DNA from: Adenophora triphylla var. japonica | Taxonomy: Eukaryota > Streptophyta > Magnoliopsida > Asterales > Campanulaceae | NCBI GenBank assembly: GCA_022495995.1 | Contig: JAFEMH010001300.1 | Location: forward strand, 248,001 to 312,000 | DNA length: 64,000 nt | Reading direction: 5' to 3' | In this document: positions 48,087 through 58,541 of the stretch, in pieces | How the letters are laid out: each line of letters starts with the position of its first letter | How positions within the stretch are numbered: the stretch's first letter is position 1 | The notes under the pieces: model-generated | Database searches by the model: none | What the model was told of the DNA's origin: nothing | What the model saw: only the letters and a program-made list of their open reading frames with translations | Translations under genes and position numbers: made by a program

Positions 48087-48959
48087 GCCAAAAACTTATA
48101 AAAAACGCGTTTTTTGTTATGCTTAACAAAAAACGTGTTTTTACCCGCTCTCACTGTCTCTCTTTCTCTCTCTAGCCGGGGACTCTCTCTCTATCCGCTA
48201 AACACAGTTCCTCGTTGAACTCTCTCCTCCAAAACCAGGTATCTCTCCGGCGACCAAGTCCCCTGATTCCCCCTCGCCGGCGACCCACCTCCCTTTCAAT
48301 CCTCCTCACCTTTCTCTCTATCTCCCAAACTCCAACAACAATCGCCTTCTTCCCATTTCAATTACCCAAGTTCGCAACCCAAATTCCTCACGAATCCTCC
48401 GTCACCACCGCTTCCTCAATCGCCCTCTCCCTCTCTCTAAACCAACACCGGCGACCTCTTCACTGTGCTAAACACGTTCGCCCGTGACCTTCAACACCGG
48501 CGTCCCAATTTCCTCAATCACCACCACCGCCCTCCATCAATTGCCGTCCCAATTTCCTCAATCACCACCATGTATTTTTGAGTGCCAGTAAATGTGTTTT
48601 CAAATGCCAGTCCATGTATTTTTGAATGCCAGTGCTTGTATTTTTGAGAGCCAGCAAAAATATTAGTGTAACAAAGTGCCAGTGTTAGTGTAACAGAATG
48701 CCAGTGTGAAGAGTGCCAGTTTATGTATTTAAAAGTGCCCGTGTAAAAAGTGCCAGTTTCATGTTTATAAAATGTCAGTATGAAATCACTGGTCATTTGT
48801 AATATTAACACTGACATTTATCATGGTTGTCAGTAATTACAAAAATGCCACCGTTTATTTTGAACATGGTTGCCGGTAATTACAAAATTGCCACCGTTTA
48901 TTTTGAAAACACGTTTTTTCTTATCTTAAGAAAAAACTAATTTTTTATAAGACCAACTC
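48087..48959. mobile_element. MULE (non-autonomous)
   Basis: The 9-bp duplication TTTCAAATT (48078-48086, 48960-48968) flanks ends containing ACTTATAAAAAACGCGTTTT and its imperfect complement. The inside has a (CT)n tract and a GC-rich leader-like block with CCGGCGACC words (48150-48500), then an array of AGTGCCAGT words (48575-48900). No transposase. Confidence 0.8.
48575..48900. repeat. GTGCCAGT short tandem array inside the MULE
   Basis: About ten irregular 20-35-bp units of the type TGTATTTTTGAGTGCCAGT, ending in two copies of AAAATGCCACCGTTTATTTT-like sequence. Confidence 0.75.
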
Positions 48960-49273
48960 TTTCAAATTTATTTCGTGTATTTTAGGCATTTAATATTAGG
49001 GAACAAAAGTTGATGGATGGCCCATTTCCAAAAATCCATCCCGGAGATTGAGGGATTATAGGTACCCAAATATTTACTGGATTTTAACAAAATCAAGCTA
49101 AATATACACATGTCATTCTTAAGACGAACAATGAACCCTAACTTTACTCACAGCCAGAAAATGAAAATTATCCCACTTGCCATTTGTCACCCTTCTAATG
49201 GCCAATCCCACTCACATGCTCTATATACCTACACCCCCCCCCACCCCACATTACAGAGTGTTAAGTCTCTTTA

Positions 49274-49288
49274 ATGTTTTGTGTATAA
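49274..49288 (+). promoter_or_regulatory. Four-codon upstream ORF before MKK10
   Basis: ATG TTT TGT GTA TAA ends nine nucleotides before the kinase start at 49298. A TATATA at 49222-49227 fits a TATA box about 70 bp upstream of the start; if so, the short ORF lies in the leader. Confidence 0.45.
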
Positions 49289-49297
49289 CTTCTAAAA

Positions 49298-50344
49298 ATG
49301 TCATTAGTTAGAGAAAGAAGGCACCAGAAAGCCTTAAGCTTGTCCCTTCCACCACCTATCCCGGCCGCCAATTTTCGCCACCACCACCAGTCCTTGTCAT
49401 CATCCACATCTTCCTCTCCCTCACCATTGTCATCAACAAGTTCAAACTCTCCGACCATCGACAACCTCTTCGACCTCGAGAAACTGGTGGTTCTTGGCCA
49501 CGGCAACGGCGGCACAGTCTACAAAGTCCGCCACCGTCACACCATGGCCATCTACGCGTTAAAAGTTATCCGGTTCGGCAAGACCGGCTCAACAGTACAA
49601 CAGTCTGCATGCGAGGCCGAGATCCTTAATCGAGTCGACTCGGAGTTTATTGTTAGGTGTTATGGGGTATTCGGGCATGACTCGATAGATGCCCGAGCTG
49701 CCCAAGAGGGCAATGGAGGTGACCTTTGCTTTGTAATGGAGTTCATGGAAGAAGGGTCATTGCTTGATATCTTGCTTATGCAACAAAGATTACCCGAAAA
49801 GGAAATCGCGAAGGTAGCAAGAAGGGTTCTCGAAGGACTACAATATCTGCATAATATGCAGATAGTTCATAGAGATATAAAGCCATCAAATCTATTGATC
49901 AACGGTAGAGGAGAGATAAAGATTGCCGATTTTGGGGTGGCGGGAATGCTCGAGGAGGAGAGATATTCGTACATGGGGACGTGTGCGTATATGAGTCCCG
50001 AACGGGTTGATCGAGAGAGATGGAATGCAGATTCTCCGTGCGCTGGTTTTGCAGGTGATGTTTGGTCACTTGGAGTGGTGGTGTTGGAATGTCACGTGGG
50101 GCGGTTTCCGTTGATCAGTCCGGAAGAGAAACCGGATTGGGCTACGTTAATGTGTGCAATTTGTCTGGCGGAGAAGGCGGTGGTACCGGAGACGGCTTCG
50201 CCGGAGTTTCGGAACTTTGTGTGGAGGTGTTTGGAGAAGGATTGGAGGGTGAGAGGTACTGTGGAGGAGCTTCTTGCTCACCCTTTTCTGACAAAATACT
50301 ACAGTGCTTCTTCAGAACTAGTTGGCTATGGTTTAGATGATTGA
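49298..50344 (+). CDS. MKK10: MAP kinase kinase, group D, MKK10-like
   Basis: A single intronless exon of 348 residues, as usual for group D plant MAPKKs. The N-terminus has a MAPK-docking site (basic RERRHQK then LSLSLPPP). The kinase domain runs from about 59 to 331: Gly loop LGHGNGGTV, ATP lysine K89, Glu107, catalytic HRDIKPSN (191-198), DFG (211-213), GTCAYMSPERVD (227-238). MAPKKs phosphorylate the Thr-x-Tyr loop of MAP kinases. The activation loop lacks the standard Ser/Thr-x5-Ser/Thr pair: Ser224 is present but six residues earlier stands Leu218. This atypical loop and the overall sequence point to MKK10 rather than MKK7 or MKK9. MKK10 members are linked to light and cell-death signalling in other plants (family knowledge). 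Confidence 0.93.
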   Translation: MSLVRERRHQKALSLSLPPPIPAANFRHHHQSLSSSTSSSPSPLSSTSSNSPTIDNLFDLEKLVVLGHGNGGTVYKVRHRHTMAIYALKVIRFGKTGSTVQQSACEAEILNRVDSEFIVRCYGVFGHDSIDARAAQEGNGGDLCFVMEFMEEGSLLDILLMQQRLPEKEIAKVARRVLEGLQYLHNMQIVHRDIKPSNLLINGRGEIKIADFGVAGMLEEERYSYMGTCAYMSPERVDRERWNADSPCAGFAGDVWSLGVVVLECHVGRFPLISPEEKPDWATLMCAICLAEKAVVPETASPEFRNFVWRCLEKDWRVRGTVEELLAHPFLTKYYSASSELVGYGLDD

Positions 50345-50370
50345 GTGTGTGTGTGTGTGTTTAAATGCTA

Positions 50371-50549
50371 CTTCCTTCTGTCCCAAAGGACAAATTTAAG
50401 AAACTCAATTATTTGTCAATTTTTAAAATTTTAGTTTTACAAGGATATAATGAATGATAAAAGACTATCGATGGACAATTTTTTGCAAAAAGGTCATTTG
50501 CTTTGGAACAAAAAAATTCTAAAAGTGGTAATCATTTTGGGACATATTG
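50371..50549. mobile_element. Degenerate Stowaway MITE after MKK10
   Basis: Ends CTTCCTTCTGTCCCAAAGGA and ATCATTTTGGGACATA next to a TA; strongly decayed. It begins about 25 bp after the MKK10 stop, so it may lie in the 3' UTR. Confidence 0.5.
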
Positions 50550-50946
50550 ATGTCTAAATTTCATGAGTTGAGATGAAATAATTGATCAACACAAGAGTAA
50601 AGTAGAAACAAGTTATGAAATCACAAACATTCAGAGAGACACACACAACACTTGTTTACTAAAATTATAAAGGCAGACCAAAACATATTCTCTAATACTC
50701 CCCGGTCCCATAATAAGTGTTGCAGTTAAAAATATCTGCCTCAAAAGGCGTGATAACGCTAGCTCAAACGCCAGTATGTCTGTTGAAATCGATTCAGAGC
50801 TTTGAGGACAGTCTTAAAGCATTACAAAACATACAACAAACATTTGGGAAAATCTTGCGTGAGGACAGTCAGCAGTTCGTGTAGGTGACATTCTGGATTA
50901 CATTATTATGTTGTAGCTAAAATCTTTTATACTTGGTTAAGGCGCT

Positions 50947-53900
50947 CTATGGCCGGCTTCTTGGGGGCAATTTATGCTTCATTGTTCCAGCATCCTTGTT
51001 GAGGTGACCACCTGAAGAGTACAAGTCTTAAATATCTAAATCCAAAAATAACATACTCCCTCCATCCCAAAAGTACCTTCGTATTAAAAAAAAAATGGGA
51101 AGATCATTTTGGGACAGAGGGAGTAGTTACAATGTGAAAGAGAAAAAGGGACGCTTAAAAAAATGCCTGGGGTTTGGACTGTGACTACAACTTTATCGGC
51201 TACTGGAGAGGAAGTACAGAAGACAGATACTGAACTTCAAAATTCTACATATACATTCGGTAATATTTCATATGGATCCTCTGCATAAAATTGACTTTTG
51301 TTTACTTTCTCAAGTAGGCCAGTTTGCTACCCCTGTCCCAAAATGAATATCCAAAAAAAAATATTTCAAATTCGCTCTTGATTAGGAGCAAATTTGAATT
51401 TTTTTCGGACATTCATTTTGGGACAGAGGTAGTAAGAAACAAAGAAATGAATCCAATGATATTCTGGCACCAACAGTATGCCAACCATTCTTTTACCTTT
51501 TCGGCCTTTTGTTTTAGCTATCGTTGCAACTTCATTTATTTTATTACAAAGCTATAATAGGTTGGAATTCAATTATATCAACAAAATGTCATAGGCACAT
51601 TGATGTGATCTTAACCATGGTTCAGATGAATTACAACACCAAAATGCACGAAAGCATTAATTCATCTTCCAGAAGACAAAAGCATGATGAAAATCAAGTT
51701 TTGAGGATATGAAATGAATGTGCCCAAAAGTAAAAAAAATAATAAGGGGAGTCAAATGAATGTGCCCAAAAGTCAATCAGAAAATTTTGGGGGAAACTTG
51801 TTTCTTCATAAGTTAAAAAAATCTTGTTTTTAAATATATCGACTTGGTGTTTTAAAGTCTAAACTTACTGTTTTAAGGCCTAAACTCGCTATTTTATTTT
51901 CTAGCTTAAACTCACTGTTTTAACGCCTAAACTCGCTATTTTATTTTCTAGGTATTTTAAGGCCTAAACTCAATGTTTTAAGGTCTAAACTCGATATTTT
52001 TAAGGATGAAAAGTGGACTTTTTATAACTTATGGAGAAACAGGTTTCCCATAAAACTTATTCAAAGTCAATAACCTATGAAGGGGAATCAAAGGAATGTG
52101 CCCGACTGGAAACCCAATAATAAGTGAAGAAACAGCCTGATTTGAAATACCAGCAAGAAGAGGAAAGAGGAAGAATAAGAATTTCGATGATCCAACAGTA
52201 GCATTATGATGAGGACATGCCAATGCTAGAAGTGGAAGATGATGCAACTCAAGTGTACAAGGGTCCAATGACAAGATCGTGGACAAAAAAGACGTTTGCC
52301 AACTTCATTCGTGACTTTACAATCAATGAAAAGGTGTTCAAAGGCCTGTGTTACCCGGACTTGCCATTTTTTGCGTCATACTAGTGTCGACACGACACGA
52401 TAAGGATACTGGTATGAAATCCGGCGGCGCCGGAGAGTTTGAAATTGCCGGAGGTGGTGGGTTTGAATTGCCGGAGTGTAGGAACTTGAGATCAACCGGA
52501 GCTCCGTGCATTCTGTTGCTTGTAGAAAACCTTGACGTATCTTGACGGCGTAAGGGAAGGGATGGCTTGGGAAGAAGGGTCGCCGTGAATTGTGTGAGAG
52601 ATGGAGAAGTGGAGGCGTTTATGTTTGTGTGTGTGAGAGAGAGAGAGGAAGAGAGAGAGAGAGGGGATCAGTGAAGGGGAAATGGGAAAAGGAAGAAAGA
52701 GAGAAAATAAAAGAATAAGGTTTGGTTAAATGGAATGGGCTTTGTGTTTTGGGTTTGGGCTTTGGTTTGGGCCTTGGGGTGATAGAGATAAATAACATCT
52801 TAAAGACAATTTTTTCGGGACGAAGACAGTATACATTTATTTAAAAAATAAAAAATTATTAACATAATTTATTTATATAATAATTTCTTGAAAAAATCAA
52901 TAGATAATATATTGTGTATTTTAACACAAATACATTTTCCTTAAAAAAAAACACAAATATATATTTTGTTAAATATATCGATTGTGGATCCGCCACAATC
53001 TAATTAAAATCACCAATAAAATTATAACAAATCATTTTGTATCCAATTTTTTGTATCCATCTTTTGTGTCCCTAAGTATTATTCTAAAAAATGTAATCAT
53101 TACATGTAAAAAAAGACTCGGTTACCCTTATGATTTCAGTTTTTTTAGTCAATCTCACACATGTACAATTAAATGAAGCACATCGTTATTATATTCAAAA
53201 TTTACAATAACGATACCATTTTGGGACGAAAAGAGTATAATTAAATTAATTTTTATACTTATTTTTTAGGAGGAGACAACATTGACGGGGAGAGCATATT
53301 GGAGATGGTCGAGCATTCATTGGATGACCCCAACCTTGAAGCGGTTGCTTTTGATTTGTGATAGACTGATAGGGCTTTAAATTTGCTTGTTTATTTGATG
53401 GAAAAAAATGTTATTTTCATGTTATTTAAGACTTTTTGCTTAATTTGGTTTTTGATTAGTTATCTGAATGTATGAACTCAATGTTATTTTTCTTGATATG
53501 AACTCAAAGAGTATTTTGGTATTATCGTATCCCATCCCGTAACCGTATCTTTATTATCGTATCCCGTATCCATGTCCAAATTTAAGACAGTGTCCCGGTG
53601 TCCAAAATTATTAAGAAAATTATATCCGACACTAGGATCCGTGTCCATATCGGATCCCGGATACCGTGTCCGGGTAACATAGTCAAAGGCAATAGGGATA
53701 ATTTGGAGTTTATTGTGGTTCAAATGGAGGTTCAAAAACAAAACTAAATCTTGAATTTCCAGCCCCGTCCAGCTTTTTTCAGATTTTTTTGTTACAGCTT
53801 TGTCGAGCCGCCCAAAAGGTTATAGAAATGGAAATAAGACTTATAATATGTTTTCGAAAAGCCACATGTGTATAATTTCCAACGGGCCAAACGGATCCTT

Positions 53901-56900
53901 AATCGGAAGTCTCTAGAAGAAGTTATGGCTGAATTACTCGAGGGTGGTCTTCATAGACGGAAATTGACAAGTTTTGAATTTTGGTTTCATCATTCATCTC
54001 ACATCACATAAGTCCTTGGTTTGCGTCTTTTGGGGGCGTTGGGTCAATGTATCCGCCAATATTCAACGATTCCTTCAATTAGAACGATCTATGGTTTCCA
54101 TTTGGATCGTTGGGTCTTGTCGTTCCGAGCAAGGTTCACATCACATTAGTTCCTTAACATCCCTATATTCAGAACTGACTTCCAACATACGGATTTTTTT
54201 TTACAATTTTTTTTTTTTGATAAGATCAAACATACGAAATTCTTTTCGGATTAAGAACCCAAGTATAGAAGCATCATAAATGGATGAAAACAAAACAAAC
54301 ATACAGATCCATTACTAAAAAATGAGCTTTCTCTACCAAACTGTCACCCAATGAACAAATAGGAAGAGTTGCATATTCATGTCTTGAAACACATATAACA
54401 CATTGAGTTGGGAACTAACTTCAAAGGCTTGCATTAAAGACTACAATGGCAGAATGATGCCCTACCCACTTGATCGTAAACTAAGTTTTTGCTATATTGT
54501 GACAGAAGAATAGTTTTTAAACGAGAACAACTCATAATACCACGCAGGCGTGGAGGAAAAAAAGAAAAACAAGAGACGCATATAACCGACTGACTAAGAA
54601 AATTTACCTGGTATTGATATCAGATTGATACGAGAACGAGGTCCTTCAAACATCCAACTATCTTCATCCAATGATTTGACCTCCTTGTTGAGCGCAGCCA
54701 TCAAATCAGATTTCAAAACTGTGATGCATAAAATAAATACCTCAAATTTGTACTCGACTCACCGAATCTTCACAAAAAACAAAGAATTGGTGGAAAAAAT
54801 TTTGTTGGCTTAAAGGACTGTTTGATACTCCCTTCTTGTCGCAATTCATTTGTCAACCATTTTAGAGACTGTGCTTATTTGTTCGTACTTGTGTTGGAAA
54901 AATTGGTCATTAATTTGATTGAGAAATTGATTTTCTCTTGTTGAAATGAAATCCAAGATATAACCTTTGGTTTTGTGTATCTTTAACCTCATATTACAAT
55001 TGGATTAATTCCTTCCTACCCCTCTAGCCCAGATTTTATCCCATAAAAACCTAATCCAGATTCAAAACTCCAAACTCATTGAGAAGCCCAGATCAAAATA
55101 CCGTGTAAACCCAAAACTCATTTGACCTGGTCAAATATGATTTCTAAATACCAATTTTACCCCTCCCCTCATTCACCCAACGTACTCTCTCCCTCTCTCG
55201 CCAATCTCAGTCCGACATCCATTCTTCTCCGGCACTGGAGGCCTCCCCGACAACTGTTTGCGTACAGCCACACCTCTTCTTCATTCACTCCAATACACAC
55301 AGAGATTACTCTACGCCCTCATAGATTGCTCTCCTTCCCATTCTCTCTCTAGGTTTAGCTTCCTTCCCATTAGAAAATCGTAGATCAACTCAACTGTTGA
55401 ATAATGGGGTCCGCTGTTCCACCGCCTTCTCCCACCCAAATCCTCTCACTATTCCGCTCTCTACTCCGCACAGCTCGTCGATTCTCAGACTACAACATCA
55501 GAGAGTACACCAAACGCCGCGCTGTTGACGCCTTCCACCACAATAGGAACCTCTCCGACTCTTCCTCCGTCTCCGCCGCCTTCTCCGACGGCAACTCTCA
55601 GCTCCAAGTTGCCAAAAGACAGTCCCTTGTCTACTCCATCTACGCTCCCAAGGTCAAAAGCATCATGGACATCAAGCTTTGAATACCTTCGTGTGCCTTT
55701 GAATCCAATCACTGCTATTTCTTTTAATCATGGTTATTTCTCTCTAAATTATTTAATGTTATCTGTGATATGTAGACTTCAAATTGAGATCTGGAGTACA
55801 TAAAACTTTCTGAAATTACATTGCAACAGTTTTTATGTGCTCGTCAGTATGAATTGCTTGCTCTACAGTATGAAATTGGATGAATTAGGGTTTATACTAA
55901 TTTGAAATATCTAGTTCTCGTCTACAGTATGAAATTGGATGAATTAGGGTTTATTGCTTGATTTTAGAACTTAATAGAAAATTACATTTTTGTATTTATG
56001 CATTTACTTTGATTTTAGAAATGCTTTCTGCAATTTACTCCGTATTTTTTATTTGAATAATTTCCCTTATTCCAAAATCATGTGTGTGGTATTGTCTTTT
56101 AAGTGTTTGTGGAAATGTCACGACCAAATTGATGAGATATTTGTCTTCCAAAACTTGTGGGATATTGTCAAAACCAGTTTGATGGGATATTTTAGCTCTT
56201 GATTTATTCTTATCAAATATGATAATAATATTTGTGAACTTTCATAACAGACCTTCCTAATGAGTGTTCATCAATTGTTAGAAGATGTTGCTGAATTAGG
56301 TTATAATTTTTTTTTAACAATTTTTGGAATAAGCCCTTTGAATGGTCATATAGCAACTGGTATAGGACCTGGCAACATCAAATACACAGCTAAAAGAACT
56401 TTAAATGGTCCTATATCACTTGATATAGGTATATGATTTTTTGAGGTCCTATATCACTTGATATGGGACCATTCAAAGGTCTCATAACTTCGTATATGAT
56501 GTTGTTAAGTCCTATACCAGTTGCTATATGACCATTCAAAGGTCTTAATGCGTTGGTATAAGATTGTGTGAGGTCCTATACTACTTGCTATAGGACCATC
56601 CAATGGTCTTATAGCTTTGTATATGATGTTGCCAGGTCATATACCATTTGCTATAGGACCATTCAAAGGTCTTATAACTGTGTATATTATGTTCCCAGGT
56701 CCTATACCATTTGCTATAGGACCATTCAAAGGTCTTATAGCTTTGTATATGATGTTGTTAAGTCCTATACCGATTCTTTATAGGACCATTCAAAGGTCTT
56801 AATGCGTTGGTATAAGATTGTGTGAGGTCCTATATCACTTGATATAGGACCATTCAAAGGTCTAATAGCTTTGTATATGATGTTGTTAAGTCTTATACCA

Positions 56901-58541
56901 GTTGCTATAGGACCATTCAAAGGTCTTAATGCGTTGGTATAAGATTGTGTGAGGTCCTATACTACTTGCTATAGGACCATCAAATGGTCTTATAGCTTTG
57001 TATATGATGTTGCCAGGTCATATACCATTTGCTATAGGACCATTCAAAGGTCTTATAGCTGTGAAATCTCATTTTTTTTAAATTAATTTTCCTCCACAGT
57101 TTATACTAATGAAATATATTGCAAAAATAAATGTAAACAAAGCATTGGCCAAGCGGTTAAGACCTTGATTTATAGTGGAGGGTCTAGAGTTCGAATCCCA
57201 CACTCTACATTTTGATTCAATTTTTCTAAAATAACATAGAAAAGGACGGGGTGGGATAAGTTTAGGAACTGGACGGGAAAGAGGGGTATTCTAGGTATAT
57301 TAATTACAGCGGGTTTCTGAGGAATTTCTGATCTCGATTGGGTATTTAGGGGTTTGTGATCTCACTTAGGGGTCTTAGGGTCCTTGGCTCATTACAATTT
57401 CATAAATGAATTTGGTGACTTTAAATTTGGGTTGGTTGTTACAAGAATAAAGTGGGTTAAATATTGTATTGGATAACCCTTATTCTTGGAGTGAATTCTC
57501 TCACAAAGGAAGAGAGTATGTAACCACCAAAATCATAATGTGAGAGGTTAATTATTCAAGATTAATGTCAATCAGTCCTTACTTTTCTAAATGTTTATAT
57601 TTGTGTTGTCTCTTTTTCTTGGATAGGAAAAAGAAGTGAATAGGAGATTCTCAAGTTGTATTCTATATAGAGATATAATTTCTTTTGTTTGTATTATTAA
57701 AAAATTCTAGAGCCTAGGAAATTTTCTTTTGATCTCATTCTTTGAAATTCTAGTTGGTGATATTGTTCAAACATACGTTCAATTCGCCGGGAGGTTCAGG
57801 TGCGAAGTTTCACCCAGTTTGTCCGTTTCCGTTCTATCCTGGGAGACTAACGCCCGTGGAAGCCTCGAGCACTTTTAGAGAGGGGGACGAATTAGTTTTA
57901 AGGAATGTGTATAATACGGCTCGGATACAAGTGAATCCAAATAACTTACATACGGTTTTCTCTTTTCATTTTCTATTTTGTATTGTAAATTGTATTCCAA
58001 TTTTATTTTATTGTAATCCTTTATTATTGTGGTCATTATTTATGATTTTGTCAAACAATCTTGTACCTTGTAAATCAACACTAAACTTTTCATTTTTCAG
58101 AAGAGCGACATTTATTTTGGAATGGATAAAAATGAAATGCACAAACACTTATTCTGGGACTGGAGTATTATATTTGTAATCATCTAGCCCTATATAATGA
58201 ACTTCAACACACAATTAGTAATTCCATGCATTTCTCATGCAGAAATTGAAAGATACAGATAAATTCAACTGATGAACCCTATCAATGGAAACCTAGATAC
58301 TATTCAGCAATAGTAAACAAGATTCAGTAAGTAAATTCAAAGAGAAAATTTGGGGGAAAAGGGGGATGGAACTAAACTAACCAAGAAGGGCTTCTTCCTT
58401 TCGATCCTGGAAAGAAGTGAGGTCGGTGGACAAATGGAATTCGTCGACGGCTAGAGATGACGGCACGTTTCCACCGACTATTGCCGTCGTGGAAATCGAA
58501 GATCTTGCCGGCGATGTCGACAGTGAACTGTGATTGCTCAT
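50947..58541 (-). CDS. Small conserved plant protein, 111 aa, three exons
   Basis: Minus-strand exons 58541-58382, 54718-54608 and 51011-50947 join in frame with GT-AG borders (GTTAGT, GTAAAT; CACAG, CTTCAG) to 111 residues ending TAG. It starts MSNHSSLSTSPARSSIS, followed by FHLSTDLTSFQDRKEEALL, then LKSDLMAALNKEVKSLDEDS, WMFEGPRSRINLIS and a basic tail KHKLPPRSRP. I recognise the middle as a conserved plant-protein pattern but cannot name a function. No signal peptide or membrane segment; the middle looks helical. The start ATG directly follows a (GA)n tract (minus strand). Intron 1 (3.7 kb) contains ISD11 on the other strand. Intron 2 (3.6 kb) contains a MULE, a hAT and retroelement debris. 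The exact joining of three exons without a lesion argues for a live gene. Confidence 0.82.
51056..51123. mobile_element. Very short Stowaway derivative
   Basis: Just the two ends, CTCCCTCCATCCCAAAAGTA and TTTTGGGACAGAGGGAG, with TA duplications; 68 bp. It lies 45 bp upstream (minus sense) of exon 3 of the small-protein gene. Confidence 0.75.
51330..51432. mobile_element. Short Stowaway MITE
   Basis: Nearly perfect hairpin: CCCCTGTCCCAAAATGAATA and its complement ATTCATTTTGGGACAGAGG around CTCTTGATTAGGAG; TA flanks. Same family as 45.45 kb. Confidence 0.75.
51778..52062. mobile_element. Small MULE with internal repeats
   Basis: The 9-bp duplication AAAGTCAAT (51769-51777, 52063-52071) flanks ends GGGGGAAACTTGTTTCTTCA and (complement) TATGGGAAACCTGTTTCTCC. 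The inside is an array of GCCTAAACTCGCTATTTTA-like units. 285 bp, no coding. The ends resemble the outer MULE at 18.4 kb. Confidence 0.8.
52220..53760 (+). pseudogene. LTR-retrotransposon polyprotein C-terminal fragment, split by a hAT
   Basis: A short open stretch, YKGPMTRSWTKKTF then NFIRDFTINEKVF, matches the variable tail of plant gypsy-type polyproteins (GPMTRSR-K type). It is interrupted at 52346 by the hAT and resumes at 53683 (NRDNLEFIVVQMEVQ) to a stop. No other domain of this element is recognised. Confidence 0.5.
52346..53682. mobile_element. hAT-like element
   Basis: The 8-bp duplication TCAAAGGC (52338-52345, 53683-53690) flanks ends CTGTGTTACCCGGAC and (complement) CTATGTTACCCGGACACGG. 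The inside has a GC-rich CCGGCGGCGCCGG block with (GA)n and (GT)n tracts (52420-52670) and a short exon-like piece at 53276-53362. That piece follows a TTTTTTAG acceptor-like site, is acidic (SILEMVEHSLDDPNLEAV) and ends in a stop. No full transposase is visible. Confidence 0.75.
53761..54607. other. Intron 2 remainder, retroelement-like
   Basis: Contains sequence resembling retrotransposon leader or LTR (about 53760-54200), but no domain, primer-binding site or inverted repeat I can assign. No gene on the plus strand. Confidence 0.3.
55404..55682 (+). CDS. ISD11: ISD11 / LYRM4 LYR-motif protein
   Basis: A single exon of 92 residues: SPTQILSLFRSLLRTARRF, then SDYNIREYTKRRAVDAFHHN, and a C-terminal IYAPKVKSIMDIKL. 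Length and sequence match eukaryotic ISD11, the small LYR-family partner that stabilises the mitochondrial cysteine desulfurase NFS1 and binds acyl carrier protein during Fe-S cluster assembly. The LYR tripeptide reads LFR here. The helix with DYNIREYTKRR is well kept, so the gene is likely active. The start ATG has A at -3 and G at +4. The gene lies wholly inside intron 1 of the minus-strand small-protein gene, about 690 bp from that gene's exon 2. It has no obvious cleavable presequence, which is normal for the family. Confidence 0.93.
   Translation: MGSAVPPPSPTQILSLFRSLLRTARRFSDYNIREYTKRRAVDAFHHNRNLSDSSSVSAAFSDGNSQLQVAKRQSLVYSIYAPKVKSIMDIKL
55690..56330 (+). other. 3' region of ISD11
   Basis: AT-rich non-coding sequence with a short direct repeat (ACAGTATGAAATTGGATGAA at about 55865 and 55924). 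No other feature. Confidence 0.5.
56340..57062. repeat. 63-bp minisatellite with hairpin in each unit
   Basis: About eleven units of 63 bp of the form GGTCTTATAGCTTTGTATAT...GGACCATTCAAA, in two alternating variants (one with AATGCGTTGGTATAAGATTG). Each unit holds an inverted repeat GGTCCTATA...TATAGGACC. 63 is a multiple of 3, so partial 21-residue peptide repeats appear in two frames; I do not consider them genes. Confidence 0.9.
57138..57212 (+). other. tRNA-like sequence or SINE head
   Basis: Box-A-like TTGGCCAAGCGGTTAAGA and box-B-like AGTTCGAATCCCAC about 45 bp apart. It does not fold into a full cloverleaf, so a tRNA-Leu/Ser-derived SINE or tRNA pseudogene is likelier than a working tRNA. 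Confidence 0.45.
57400..58080 (+). mobile_element. Possible LTR-retrotransposon remnant
   Basis: Leader-like sequence with CTATCCTGGGAGACTAACGC and a short open stretch (57754-57960). The pattern suggests a Copia LTR end, but I find no primer-binding site or partner LTR. Confidence 0.3.

Noticed and set aside
56568..56802. Secreted or structural protein with 21-residue repeats
   Set aside because: The repeat is an artefact of the 63-bp DNA period; the frame is interrupted in variant units and reads in two frames.
57138..57212. A functional tRNA-Leu or tRNA-Ser gene
   Set aside because: Boxes A and B are present but acceptor and anticodon stems do not pair, so kept only as a tRNA-like sequence.
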